From Bacteroidota bacterium (lineage in GTDB: Bacteria > Bacteroidota > Bacteroidia > 2-12-FULL-35-15), in assembly GCA_947469885.1 (NCBI GenBank), contig CANIQT010000003.1, positions 186,001-250,000 on the forward strand: a stretch of 64,000 bases of DNA, given 5' to 3'. Within the stretch, counting starts at the first letter, position 1. Every line of letters starts with the position of its first letter. The translations under genes and the position numbers were made by a program. Of the stretch, positions 25,656 through 34,289 are shown piece by piece. The notes under the pieces are model-generated. The model saw only the letters and a list, made by a program, of their open reading frames with translations. It ran no database searches and was not told the DNA's origin.

Positions 25656-28379
25656 ATGGATAAATTTTCTTATTTGGGCAATGCCGACACTATAGCAATT
25701 GAAGAATTGTTTCAAAGTTATCTAAAAGATAACAATTCGGTGGAAGCAGACTGGAAGCAATTCTTTTCAGGATTTGAATTTGCCCGCAAAAACTATGAAG
25801 ACTCCGGAAAAATACCGGAAAATGTTAGTAAAGAATTTAATGTAATCAATCTAATACACGGTTATCGAACGCGTGGACATTTGTTTGCACAGATAAATCC
25901 GATTCGCAAACGCAGAGACCACAGCCCTACGCTTGATATTAAGAATTTTGGTTTGGATGAAAAAGATTTGGAAACAGTTTTTCATGCAGGAACCCAAATA
26001 GGTATTGGTGCTGCAAAACTGAAAGATATTATTGCTCATCTTCACCAAACCTATTGTCAGACTATCGGAGCGGAATATATGTATATCCGTCTTCCGGAAA
26101 TGATAAAATGGTTGCAATCAAAAATGGAGAGCACCAAAAATACGCCTGATTATTCGCATTACGAAAAGCTGATGATTCTTCATAAATTAAATCAAGCAGT
26201 AGTATTCGAAAGTTTTTTGCATACAAAATTTGTTGGGCAAAAACGATTTTCTTTGGAAGGTTCTGAATCTTTTATTCCTGCCTTGGATGCTGTTTGCGAA
26301 AAAGGTTCTGATTTAGGAATTGAGGATTTTGTTATTGGAATGGCTCACAGAGGAAGACTAAATATTCTTACCAATATTTTGAACAAAAAATATGAAGATG
26401 TTTTTTCGGAGTTTGAAGGATTTCTTACAGATGACGAAGAATTTGATGGTGATGTAAAATACCACATGGGCTTTTCGAGCGACAGAATAAGTACGAACGG
26501 AAAAAAATTTCACATGAGCTTGACTCCAAATCCATCGCATCTTGAAGCGGTGAATCCTGTGGTAGAAGGAATATCGAGAGCGAAAATGGATTGGATTCAT
26601 AAAGGAGATATAAATAAAGTTTGTCCAATTTTAATTCATGGAGATGCCGCCCTAGCAGGACAAGGTATCGGTTACGAATTGTTGCAGATGTCGCACCTGG
26701 ATGCTTACAGAACTGGAGGAACTGTTCACGTGGTGTTGAATAATCAAATAGGATTTACTACTAATTATTATGACGGCCGTTCGAGCACCTATTGTACCGA
26801 TGTGGCAAAAGTAACCCTTTCGCCAGTGTTTCATGTTAATGGTGATGATGTGGAGGCAGTGATGTTTGTTACACAATTGGCAATGGAGTTCCGTCAAAAA
26901 TTTCATCGTGATGTTTTTATTGATGTGGTGTGTTACCGTAAATATGGGCATAACGAAGGTGATGAGCCTCGTTTTACTCAACCTATTATTTATAAAACAT
27001 TAGCCTCTCACCCCAATCCAAAGGAAATCTATGTAAAGAAACTTATTTCACAGGAGATTATAGATGATAATTTTGCAAAGGAAACAGAAAAGAATTTTCG
27101 AGATACGCTTCAGGAAAACCTGGATACTGCAAAACAAAGCGCGAAAACAAAAATCACTTCCTACTTAAAAGGCGAATGGGAAGGCTTTGGTGTTGCCAAT
27201 GAACATTCTTTTGACAAATCGCCTGAAACGAAAGTTGACAAAAAAATATTTTTAGATATTGCTGGTAAAATAGTTCAGTTACCCAAAGACAAACAGATAT
27301 TTACTAAAGTACAAAAACTGTTTGACGACCGTGCAGCAATGATTACCAATGATAATTACGATTGGGCAATGGGCGAACTGATGGCGTACGGAACATTGAT
27401 GAATGAAGGACATAATGTTCGTTTTACGGGACAGGATGTGGAGCGCGGAACTTTTTCTCACCGTCATGCTGTGGTAAAAATGGAAGACACTGAGGAAAGA
27501 TATGTTCCCTTAAATAGTTTTGGCGCTAAAGGAAGATTGGACATTTATAATTCTCTGCTTTCCGAATATGCTGTGTTAGGTTTTGAGTTTGGCTATTCAT
27601 TGGCAGTGCCAAGAGGGTTAACTATTTGGGAAGCGCAGTTTGGAGATTTCTTTAATGGTGCACAAATCATCATTGACCAGTTTATTACTTCGGCAGAATA
27701 TAAGTGGAAAAGAATGAGTGGCTTAGTTATGCTGTTGCCGCATGGATACGAAGGCATGGGTCCTGAACATTCTTCTGGTAGAATGGAACGTTTCTTAACT
27801 CAATGTGCTGAAAATAATATGCAGATTGTAAATTGCACCTCACCTGCCAATCAGTTTCATGTACTTCGGAGACAACTGAAAAGAGAATTCCGTAAACCAT
27901 TAATTTGTTTTACTCCAAAAAAATTATTGCGTTATCCTTCGTGTGTTTCTTCGTTAAAAGATTTTACAGAAAATAATTTTCAGGAAGTGATTGACGACTC
28001 AACAGCCAAAGTAAAATCAGTAAAGAAGATTGCATTTTGTACAGGTAAAATTTATTACGATTTGCTGGAAGCAAAACAAAAAGAAGGAAACGAAGAGATT
28101 GCAATTGTTCGCGTTGAGCAATTATATCCGTTGCCAATTATTCAGTTGAAAGAAGTACTTGCAAAATATACCAACGCAAAAGAGTATCTGTGGGTTCAGG
28201 AAGAGCCGGAAAACATGGGCGCATGGGCATTTATGAACAGGAGATTCAAAGAAGTGACTTTAAAATACATTGGCAGAAACGAAAGTGCTAGTCCGGCTAC
28301 AGGTTATGGAAAGTTGCATACACAGCAACAACAAAATATTATTAATAGTGTTTTTGAAAAGGTTTTAGTGAATAAATAA
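25656..28379 (+). CDS. sucA: 2-oxoglutarate dehydrogenase E1 component
   Basis: A 907-residue thiamine-diphosphate enzyme that decarboxylates 2-oxoglutarate and passes the succinyl group to the SucB lipoyl arm. The N-terminal YLGNADTIAIEELFQSYL is the short E2-binding helix region. Conserved core motifs are MAHRGRLNIL (about 228-237), HGDAALAGQG (about 328-337), the ThDP-binding GDDVEAV region, and KYGHNEGDEP (about 429-438). The transketolase pyrimidine domain includes FTGQDVERGTFSHRH, and LPHGYEGMGPEHSS follows. Nineteen bases separate its stop from a toxin-antitoxin pair that splits it from sucB. Confidence 0.97.
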   Translation: MDKFSYLGNADTIAIEELFQSYLKDNNSVEADWKQFFSGFEFARKNYEDSGKIPENVSKEFNVINLIHGYRTRGHLFAQINPIRKRRDHSPTLDIKNFGLDEKDLETVFHAGTQIGIGAAKLKDIIAHLHQTYCQTIGAEYMYIRLPEMIKWLQSKMESTKNTPDYSHYEKLMILHKLNQAVVFESFLHTKFVGQKRFSLEGSESFIPALDAVCEKGSDLGIEDFVIGMAHRGRLNILTNILNKKYEDVFSEFEGFLTDDEEFDGDVKYHMGFSSDRISTNGKKFHMSLTPNPSHLEAVNPVVEGISRAKMDWIHKGDINKVCPILIHGDAALAGQGIGYELLQMSHLDAYRTGGTVHVVLNNQIGFTTNYYDGRSSTYCTDVAKVTLSPVFHVNGDDVEAVMFVTQLAMEFRQKFHRDVFIDVVCYRKYGHNEGDEPRFTQPIIYKTLASHPNPKEIYVKKLISQEIIDDNFAKETEKNFRDTLQENLDTAKQSAKTKITSYLKGEWEGFGVANEHSFDKSPETKVDKKIFLDIAGKIVQLPKDKQIFTKVQKLFDDRAAMITNDNYDWAMGELMAYGTLMNEGHNVRFTGQDVERGTFSHRHAVVKMEDTEERYVPLNSFGAKGRLDIYNSLLSEYAVLGFEFGYSLAVPRGLTIWEAQFGDFFNGAQIIIDQFITSAEYKWKRMSGLVMLLPHGYEGMGPEHSSGRMERFLTQCAENNMQIVNCTSPANQFHVLRRQLKREFRKPLICFTPKKLLRYPSCVSSLKDFTENNFQEVIDDSTAKVKSVKKIAFCTGKIYYDLLEAKQKEGNEEIAIVRVEQLYPLPIIQLKEVLAKYTNAKEYLWVQEEPENMGAWAFMNRRFKEVTLKYIGRNESASPATGYGKLHTQQQQNIINSVFEKVLVNK

Positions 28380-28398
28380 AGTATAAAAAATAATATTT

Positions 28399-28617
28399 AT
28401 GAATAAAAATGTAACGGAAATACTGAAGTTAAGCCTTGAAGAAAAAATAAATGCAGTAGAAACTATTTGGGACAATATTGCAGAAGAAAATAAAGCATTA
28501 CCATTAAACGAAGGACAGATTCAGATTTTAAATGACCGATTAGAATCTTACAAAAAGAATCCTGAATCAGTAAGGTCATGGGATGATTTTAAAAAAGATT
28601 TTCTTAACAAGAAATGA
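28399..28617 (+). CDS. Antitoxin, addiction-module component family
   Basis: A 72-residue acidic, helical protein with the arrangement of the putative addiction-module component family (unstable antitoxin, TIGR02574-like): LKLSLEEKINAVETIWDNIAEE, then LNDRLESYKKNPESVRSWDDFKKDFL. It would bind and neutralise the toxin encoded by the next gene, whose ATG overlaps this stop by 4 bp. The pair lies inside the sucA-sucB transcription unit. Confidence 0.88.
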   Translation: MNKNVTEILKLSLEEKINAVETIWDNIAEENKALPLNEGQIQILNDRLESYKKNPESVRSWDDFKKDFLNKK

Positions 28618-28928
28618 ATTATACAATTTCACAACTTCCGGAAGTTGAACAGGAAGTTATTGAAGCTGTGCTTTGGTATGAGATACAAAATGTTGGGTTG
28701 GGTGATGAATTGTTTATGATGATTGATGAAAAAATTAATGAAGTAATAACTAATCCACTTCAATTTGAGATAGTATTTAAAAATGTAAGAAGAGCAATAG
28801 TCAAAAAGTTTCCATATTCATTGTTTTACATTATTGACGAAAGAAAAATAATAATTATTGCAATCATTCATCAAAGCAGAAATCCTGAAATCTGGAAAAA
28901 GAGAATAAAGAACATTGATAAAAAATAA
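28614..28928 (+). CDS. RelE/ParE-family toxin
   Basis: A 104-residue basic protein of the ParE/RelE fold: EVEQEVIEAVLWYEIQNVGLGDELF, the beta-strand IVFKNVRRAIVKKFPYSLFYIID, and the C-terminal IIIIAIIHQSRNPEIWKKRI. Family members either cut ribosome-bound mRNA or poison gyrase; the sequence does not decide which. It overlaps the antitoxin by ATGA and ends 6 bp before sucB, so any terminator or promoter between them is unlikely. Confidence 0.9.
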   Translation: MNYTISQLPEVEQEVIEAVLWYEIQNVGLGDELFMMIDEKINEVITNPLQFEIVFKNVRRAIVKKFPYSLFYIIDERKIIIIAIIHQSRNPEIWKKRIKNIDKK

Positions 28929-28934
28929 TACAAC

Positions 28935-30224
28935 ATGGCAATTATAGAAATGAAAGTACCAAGCCCGGGCGAATCGATCACAGAAGTGGTGATTGCACGA
29001 TGGTTAAAAAAAGAAGGTGATTATGTGGAGAAAGATGAAGTGGTGGCAGAAATAGATTCTGACAAAGCTACATTGACTATTAATGCAGAAGATTCGGGTG
29101 CTTTAAAATTATTGGCTGCCGAAGGTGATACTGTAAAAGTTGGGCAAGTGGTTTGTTCGATAGATACAAGTGTAAAAGGAGAAAGTAAAAAGGCATCAGC
29201 GAATAGCGAAAAGGCAAAAGTTGAAGAGGTAAAAAAAGAAGTAAAGGTAGAAGCGAATGCTTCGGCAAGCTCAGCAACCGCTAAGCAACAACCGACAACC
29301 GGCAACCAACAACCGGCAACGAATTACACAAACGGCACTCCATCGCCAGCTGCTAAGAAAATGATGGAAGAAAATAAAGTTCCTGCTGATAAAATTACGG
29401 CATCAGGTAAAGATGGAAGAATAACCAAGGGTGATGTATTGAATGCAATCTCCGCAGGATTCGATTCTTCTTCTGCTGCAAAATGGGGAGGAAGCAGAGA
29501 TTCAGAAAGAACAAAAATGTCACCGCTACGCAAAAAATTAGCACAACGTTTGGTTGCTGTTAAAAACGAAACTGCTATGCTTACTACTTTTAACGAAGTG
29601 GATATGAGTGCCATTTACGCTATGCGGGCTAAATACAATCCGGCAATTGAAAAAAAGTTTGGAGTTAAACTTGGTTTTATGAGTTTCTTTACCAAAGCAG
29701 TTACCGAAGCGTTGAATCATTTTCCGGCTGTGAATGCCATGATTGACGGGGAAGAAATAGTGTATCATAAATATGCTGATATTGGAATTGCAGTGAGTGC
29801 GCCCAAAGGATTGGTGGTTCCTGTGGTTCGTAATGCCGAACAAATGAGCCTTGCAGAAATTGAAACAGCAATAAAAAACCTTGCCCTGAAAGCCCGCGAT
29901 AATAAAATTACCCTGGAGGATATGACTGGAGGCACATTTACCATTACCAACGGTGGTGTGTTTGGCTCCATGATGAGTACTCCCATTATTAATCCTCCTC
30001 AAAGCGCGATACTTGGAATGCACAATGTGGTGGATCGCCCGGTGGCGGTGAACGGACAAGTGGTTATCCGCCCTATGATGTATGTTGCTTTATCTTACGA
30101 CCATCGAATAATTGACGGACGAGAATCTGTTGGTTTTTTGGTAAAAGTAAAAGAGATGCTCGAAAATCCTGCTAAAATGTTGTTTGGTGGTAAAGACCCG
30201 AACGAGATTGTGCTGGGGTTGTAA
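28935..30224 (+). CDS. sucB: 2-oxoglutarate dehydrogenase E2 (dihydrolipoyllysine succinyltransferase)
   Basis: A 429-residue E2 subunit. The N-terminal lipoyl domain (1-75) has Lys44 in DSDKATLTI as the attachment site. A long linker (about 78-133) rich in Ala, Lys, Gln and Thr follows; it contains [13 protein letters not shown] encoded by a dispersed DNA phrase. The E3/E1-binding domain is at about 134-170 ([24 protein letters not shown]). The acyltransferase core ends with the DHRIIDGRE motif, catalytic His390. It transfers succinyl to CoA. It would be lipoylated by the LipB pathway. Confidence 0.97.
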   Translation: MAIIEMKVPSPGESITEVVIARWLKKEGDYVEKDEVVAEIDSDKATLTINAEDSGALKLLAAEGDTVKVGQVVCSIDTSVKGESKKASANSEKAKVEEVKKEVKVEANASASSATAKQQPTTGNQQPATNYTNGTPSPAAKKMMEENKVPADKITASGKDGRITKGDVLNAISAGFDSSSAAKWGGSRDSERTKMSPLRKKLAQRLVAVKNETAMLTTFNEVDMSAIYAMRAKYNPAIEKKFGVKLGFMSFFTKAVTEALNHFPAVNAMIDGEEIVYHKYADIGIAVSAPKGLVVPVVRNAEQMSLAEIETAIKNLALKARDNKITLEDMTGGTFTITNGGVFGSMMSTPIINPPQSAILGMHNVVDRPVAVNGQVVIRPMMYVALSYDHRIIDGRESVGFLVKVKEMLENPAKMLFGGKDPNEIVLGL

Positions 30225-30286
30225 GAATTACAAGTAACACCCAAAACCACCTAATAAAAGTCATTTTTTGTCCTTAAACCTTCAGG

Positions 30287-30459
30287 AAGGGTTCACGAAG
30301 GTTCGTGATACATTCACTAAGGTTCATGATACATTCACAAATGTTCGTAAAGCATTCATAAAGGTTCATGATAGTATCATGAAGGTTCCGTAATACTATC
30401 ACGAAGGTTCATGAAGCATTCATAAAGGTTCACGAAACATTCGTGAACCTTCAAGAAGG
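30287..30459. repeat. 21-bp tandem array A3 between convergent sucB and a membrane gene
   Basis: About eight copies of a 21-bp unit with core AAGGTTCATGATACATTCA, one copy 22 bp long (30382-30403). The last junction holds a perfect dyad with 12-bp arms, AAGGTTCACGAA and its complement, around ACA (30425-30451). Read on the plus strand one frame gives heptads such as VHDTFTK, but the 22-bp unit brings a frameshift and stops. No gene is visible in the 464-bp gap 30225-30688; a 16-bp palindrome is listed separately. Confidence 0.88.
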
Positions 30460-30517
30460 AATTTGAAACAAAAAAGGCTATCGTGCTTTTATTCAATATT
30501 TTTAATAAATTAACTAC

Positions 30518-30533
30518 ACCTTATATATAAGGT
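30518..30533. promoter_or_regulatory. Perfect 16-bp palindrome
   Basis: ACCTTATATATAAGGT is a perfect palindrome in the gap after array A3. It is operator-like but not clearly attached to a promoter. Confidence 0.35.
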
Positions 30534-30688
30534 ATAACCAAATAAAATCTTACTTTTGATTTCGAATAATGAAAACTACTTCAATAATATGTTGAACAAA
30601 ATGAAATCCCGACTTTTTTGTTGGGAAAAAAAACAATATTGGTTTTTGTGATGTTGTATGGTATTCTCAATTATCCATTTAAAAAAAT

Positions 30689-32140
30689 CTATTTCTTCAC
30701 TTCAATCTCATAATCAAATTCCAGAATTTCTTTCAGCGCTCCATCAATATAAGGTGTCCCAATTTCCAAAGGGAGAAACATTCCAGAATCGGGCAATGGG
30801 GCAACAGTCAGCACCTTTATTTCCTTATTGTTCTTTGCTTCGATGAGTTGAGTAATTAATTTGTCGTATTCATGGGCATATACACTGGTGGTGGTATATT
30901 GCCTGTAGAGATAGGACAAAAGAAAAACAGAAACAACTAACGGAAGAATAATTGCAAAGGCACTTTTAATAATTGTATTTGAAAAATGAATTTGATTTCC
31001 AATTATTAAAAAAACAAAACAAAACAAGGTAAACAAAGAGAAGCACGTAAACGTCCAGCCGCGAAGGGGAATACTATAATAATTCAAAAATAATATTTGG
31101 AATAAATAGGTAATTAAAATAGAAAGCAATAACGGAAGAGTTGCAAATAAAATAATTTTTCGGAATCGCTTTTTGTTTTGTGTTGTTGACGCACTGCCTT
31201 TTAATTTCATTCCAAGTAATAACCAAAGCGAAGATAATCCAAGAGCAACTACATATTTTTTCTGAGCAAATTCATTTACATTAATCGGGAAATTAGTATT
31301 GGCATAAGATTGGGTGGTAATCAGCAAATGGTCTCTCACATACGTTTTACCGCGTTTCATATTTCCGGGAGATGAAATTGAAACTAAAAAAGACAGGAGA
31401 AATAAAATGAAAGCAATAACAAATCGTTTAAAGAAATATTGTTTGCCGAAATCAGAAAACCAAATTATTTTTTTTCGGAACAAGTAAATAAATGCAATCA
31501 AAAACAAAGCACCTATAATCATTGCATTTACTTCGTAACTCCCGCCAAGATAAATAAAACAGATACAAATTAATATAAAATGCCAGGTGTTTTTCTTTTG
31601 TTTCAAAAGCAAAGCCATTGCAAGTAATAAAATGATGATTCCCTGCAAATGGTCAACAGTGGCAAATATCCACCACCATACTTCAATGTTTTGAAACGTG
31701 GAAAAATAAAAACCGGCAACAAATAAAACACTATATGCAGTGGAGGTTTTAGGATCAATACTGGTGTGGAATAATTTATTAATGCCAAACTTGATTATGG
31801 AATTAAGAGCATAAATAAATATGCAAATCGTAATAATATAATAGATGAAATAAATATAATGGATGTGTTGATAAACAGAAGTAGCAGAAAGAATGAAGTA
31901 ATAATAGCTACTACTTACCCATCTTCCGCACCAGGTGGAATAAAACCAACTTATAAATTCAAAAATACTTTTACCTTTTACAATGGAGATAAAATTTACA
32001 TCTTCATTAGTGGGGCGGTTGTAAAAACTTAATACTAAATAAAAAAGTATAAACACAAAAGCAGACAAATAAATAAGATTGTTGCTGATGAACGCAACCG
32101 TTTTATTTAAGGGATTGTTTGTTTTTAAAACGCCCGGCAT
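30689..32140 (-). CDS. Multi-pass membrane protein (DUF6056-like)
   Basis: A 483-residue protein with about eleven hydrophobic segments and a short soluble C-terminus (about 440-483). The first loop, FYNRPTNEDVNFISIVKGKSIFEFI, with acidic Glu/Asp, and the following FYSTWCGRWVSSSYYYF resemble the DUF6056 and GtrII-like group of GT-C fold proteins, thought to transfer sugars from lipid carriers. The family call is moderate. The gene is transcribed toward sucB. Its ATG lies 15 bp from the selD stop, so it may be the last gene of the mnmH-selD unit. Confidence 0.6.
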   Translation of the reverse strand: MPGVLKTNNPLNKTVAFISNNLIYLSAFVFILFYLVLSFYNRPTNEDVNFISIVKGKSIFEFISWFYSTWCGRWVSSSYYYFILSATSVYQHIHYIYFIYYIITICIFIYALNSIIKFGINKLFHTSIDPKTSTAYSVLFVAGFYFSTFQNIEVWWWIFATVDHLQGIIILLLAMALLLKQKKNTWHFILICICFIYLGGSYEVNAMIIGALFLIAFIYLFRKKIIWFSDFGKQYFFKRFVIAFILFLLSFLVSISSPGNMKRGKTYVRDHLLITTQSYANTNFPINVNEFAQKKYVVALGLSSLWLLLGMKLKGSASTTQNKKRFRKIILFATLPLLLSILITYLFQILFLNYYSIPLRGWTFTCFSLFTLFCFVFLIIGNQIHFSNTIIKSAFAIILPLVVSVFLLSYLYRQYTTTSVYAHEYDKLITQLIEAKNNKEIKVLTVAPLPDSGMFLPLEIGTPYIDGALKEILEFDYEIEVKK

Positions 32141-32155
32141 TTTATTTGTGCTTTG

Positions 32156-33199
32156 TTATGTAATAACAATAACCTTTTCTCCTTTGCTTTTCATTTCCCC
32201 AATTGGAATTATAAAATCTTTGTATCCTTCCTCAATAAGCAATTGTTCAAATTCTTTTTGTGAATCGGGCGATACAGTAATTAATAATCCACCATTAGTT
32301 TGCGGGTCGCAAAGAGTAAGTAATGAATCACCGGTAATGCCTGAAACCTTTGGTTCGTAGCTTGTCCAGTTTCGGAAACTATTATCAGGAACACACATTT
32401 GCGAAATGTAAAAATTGAGCCCATCAATCAATGGAACTTTTGAATAATCTATCTGTGCTGTTAAGTTGCTACCTTCCGCCATCTCAATAAGATGTCCCAA
32501 TAATCCAAAACCGGTAACATCCGTCATAGCGGTTACTCCTTTTAATTGCCCAAGTTTTTCTCCTAATTTATTTATCTGCATCATTTGTTTAGCTGCAACT
32601 CCTTTATGCTCCTCTTTCAAAACACCTTTTTTTTCGGCAGTGGTGAGAATACCTACACCAATTCTTTTTGTGAGATAAATTAAATCACCCACCTTTGCAG
32701 TATCATTTCTTTTTAGATTTTTTAAATCAATAATGCCTGTAACTGCCAATCCGAAAATAGGTTCGGGACTGTCAATACTATGCCCACCTGCAAGCGGGAT
32801 TCCAGCTTCCGCACAAATTGTTCTTCCGCCTTCTAAAACTTTTTGTGCGAGTTCAGTGGATAATTTATTAATAGGCCAACCAAGAATAGCAACAGCCATC
32901 AATGGTTTTCCACCCATTGCATACACATCACTTATTGCATTGGCGGCCGAAATCTTTCCGAAATCAAAAGCATCATCAACAATTGGCATAAAGAAATCGG
33001 TAGTACTGATTAGTCCCTGCCCATTGCCAATATTATAAACAGCAGCATCATCTTTTGTAATGTTGCCTACAACTAGTTTATCATGTTGAGGAGCAACAAA
33101 ATTTGATTTTAATATTTCTTCCAATACATGAGGTGCAATCTTGCATCCGCATCCTGCACCGTGAGAGTAGTGTGTAAGTTTAATTTCTTCTGTTGACAT
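32156..33199 (-). CDS. selD: Selenide, water dikinase
   Basis: A 347-residue enzyme that makes selenophosphate from selenide and ATP. The N-terminal HGAGCGCKIAP provides Cys17, Cys19 and Lys20, matching the catalytic Cys17/Lys20 of E. coli SelD; a normal cysteine, not selenocysteine, is at the active site. Other family motifs are STTDFFMPIVDDAFDFGKISAANA (metal/ATP site, about 65-88), LAGGHSID and TDVTGFGLLGHLIEMA (about 226-241). Its partner is the downstream-acting mnmH, transcribed just upstream, 65 bp away. Confidence 0.95.
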   Translation of the reverse strand: MSTEEIKLTHYSHGAGCGCKIAPHVLEEILKSNFVAPQHDKLVVGNITKDDAAVYNIGNGQGLISTTDFFMPIVDDAFDFGKISAANAISDVYAMGGKPLMAVAILGWPINKLSTELAQKVLEGGRTICAEAGIPLAGGHSIDSPEPIFGLAVTGIIDLKNLKRNDTAKVGDLIYLTKRIGVGILTTAEKKGVLKEEHKGVAAKQMMQINKLGEKLGQLKGVTAMTDVTGFGLLGHLIEMAEGSNLTAQIDYSKVPLIDGLNFYISQMCVPDNSFRNWTSYEPKVSGITGDSLLTLCDPQTNGGLLITVSPDSQKEFEQLLIEEGYKDFIIPIGEMKSKGEKVIVIT

Positions 33200-33214
33200 T
33201 TATTTTCTTTTATA

Positions 33215-33247
33215 ACCCCTGTAAGGGTTTGGAACCCTGACAGGGGT
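33215..33247. repeat. Near-perfect palindrome between selD and mnmH
   Basis: The arms ACCCCTGT and ACAGGGGT (8 bp), one mismatch, then AGGGTT/AACCCT form a hairpin with a very small loop. No T-run follows on either strand. It resembles the ACCCCTGTCAGGG-type dispersed palindromes I associate with Bacteroidota genomes and may be another REP-like class. Confidence 0.65.
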
Positions 33248-33264
33248 ATTAGTAACCTATTATT

Positions 33265-34284
33265 TTACATCTTGCGAGAAATTATTTCCTTCGCTATTTC
33301 TTCAGCATCCAATTTTTCAAACTCGTAATTAATAATCTTTTCTTTTGGACGTTGGTCTGCTCCATAATCATATGTTTTATCATAATATTGTAAACAGATT
33401 TCGAACGCAGTTTTGTTATCTCCATTTTCAATGGCTCCTATAGCTTGTTTTGTTTGCAGTCCTCCCAATCGTTTACTTATTCTTTCGGTTGCATCCGTTA
33501 ATTCTTCTTTGGTAAATCTGCCATATTCCTTTACTAAATAATTTATTCTCTCTTCGGTTGGCAAATTAACTGTAACAACAATTGCATTCTGCATTTGCTC
33601 CCAGAGTCCGAAAGGAAGAATGTTTCTACCTATCTTCCTACTTTCGTTCTCAATCCAACATTTATTTTCTTGGCTTATCTTAGAAAGATGAAACGATAGT
33701 TCATTTTCAAATTGCTCTTGCGATGATTGTGGTTGTTCTCCCAAAGCACCAAAACTGGAACCTTTGTGATGGGCTATCTTTTCCAAATCAATTATTTGTT
33801 CGTCTTGGTTTTCCAGTTCTTTTAAAATAATTGTTTTTCCAGTTCCCGTTTTCCCTCCTAATACAACAATGTTTTTTTGTTCGTTAAAACTATCTAACAC
33901 TTTTTTTCTATAAGCTTTGTATCCTCCCTTAAGAGTAATACACTTGAAACCATAAGTCTCCAGAAACCAAGCCATACTTGCACTCCGCATACCACCCCGC
34001 CAGCAATGAACCAGAAATGTTTCAGTTTTATTTATTTTGATTGCTTCTTTCACATAATCAGAAAGTTTAGGACCCACTATTTCCAATGCTTTTAAAACAG
34101 CAACCTGCTTTCCTTTCTGTTTATATAGTGTACCAACTATTTTTCTTTCCTCGTTTGTAAACAAAGGAAAACTAATTGCACCAATAATATGTCCCTGTTC
34201 AAATTCGTCTGGGGTACGAACATCCAATATCGGGTGGCTTTCCGAAAGTGTTAAGAATTCATTTATGTTTGTTGATGTTGACAC
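33265..34284 (-). CDS. mnmH: tRNA 2-selenouridine synthase
   Basis: A 339-residue protein with an N-terminal rhodanese domain (about 8-125) whose active-site Cys94 lies in VHCWRGGMRS, and a P-loop domain with Walker A GGKTGTGKT at 142-150. MnmH (SelU/YbbB) replaces sulfur by selenium at the wobble uridine of some tRNAs, first by geranylation, using selenophosphate from SelD. Translation starts at GTG. It lies immediately upstream of selD in the same direction. Its start is 5 bp from the stop of the peptide transporter gene, so the three genes may share a transcript. Confidence 0.93.
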   Translation of the reverse strand: MSTSTNINEFLTLSESHPILDVRTPDEFEQGHIIGAISFPLFTNEERKIVGTLYKQKGKQVAVLKALEIVGPKLSDYVKEAIKINKTETFLVHCWRGGMRSASMAWFLETYGFKCITLKGGYKAYRKKVLDSFNEQKNIVVLGGKTGTGKTIILKELENQDEQIIDLEKIAHHKGSSFGALGEQPQSSQEQFENELSFHLSKISQENKCWIENESRKIGRNILPFGLWEQMQNAIVVTVNLPTEERINYLVKEYGRFTKEELTDATERISKRLGGLQTKQAIGAIENGDNKTAFEICLQYYDKTYDYGADQRPKEKIINYEFEKLDAEEIAKEIISRKM

Positions 34285-34289
34285 AAAAT

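Noticed and set aside
30606..30626. TCCCGAC-T6-GTTGGGA hairpin as terminator of the 30689-32140 gene
   Set aside because: On the relevant strand the stem has an A-C mismatch and no clear T-run, so it is weak.
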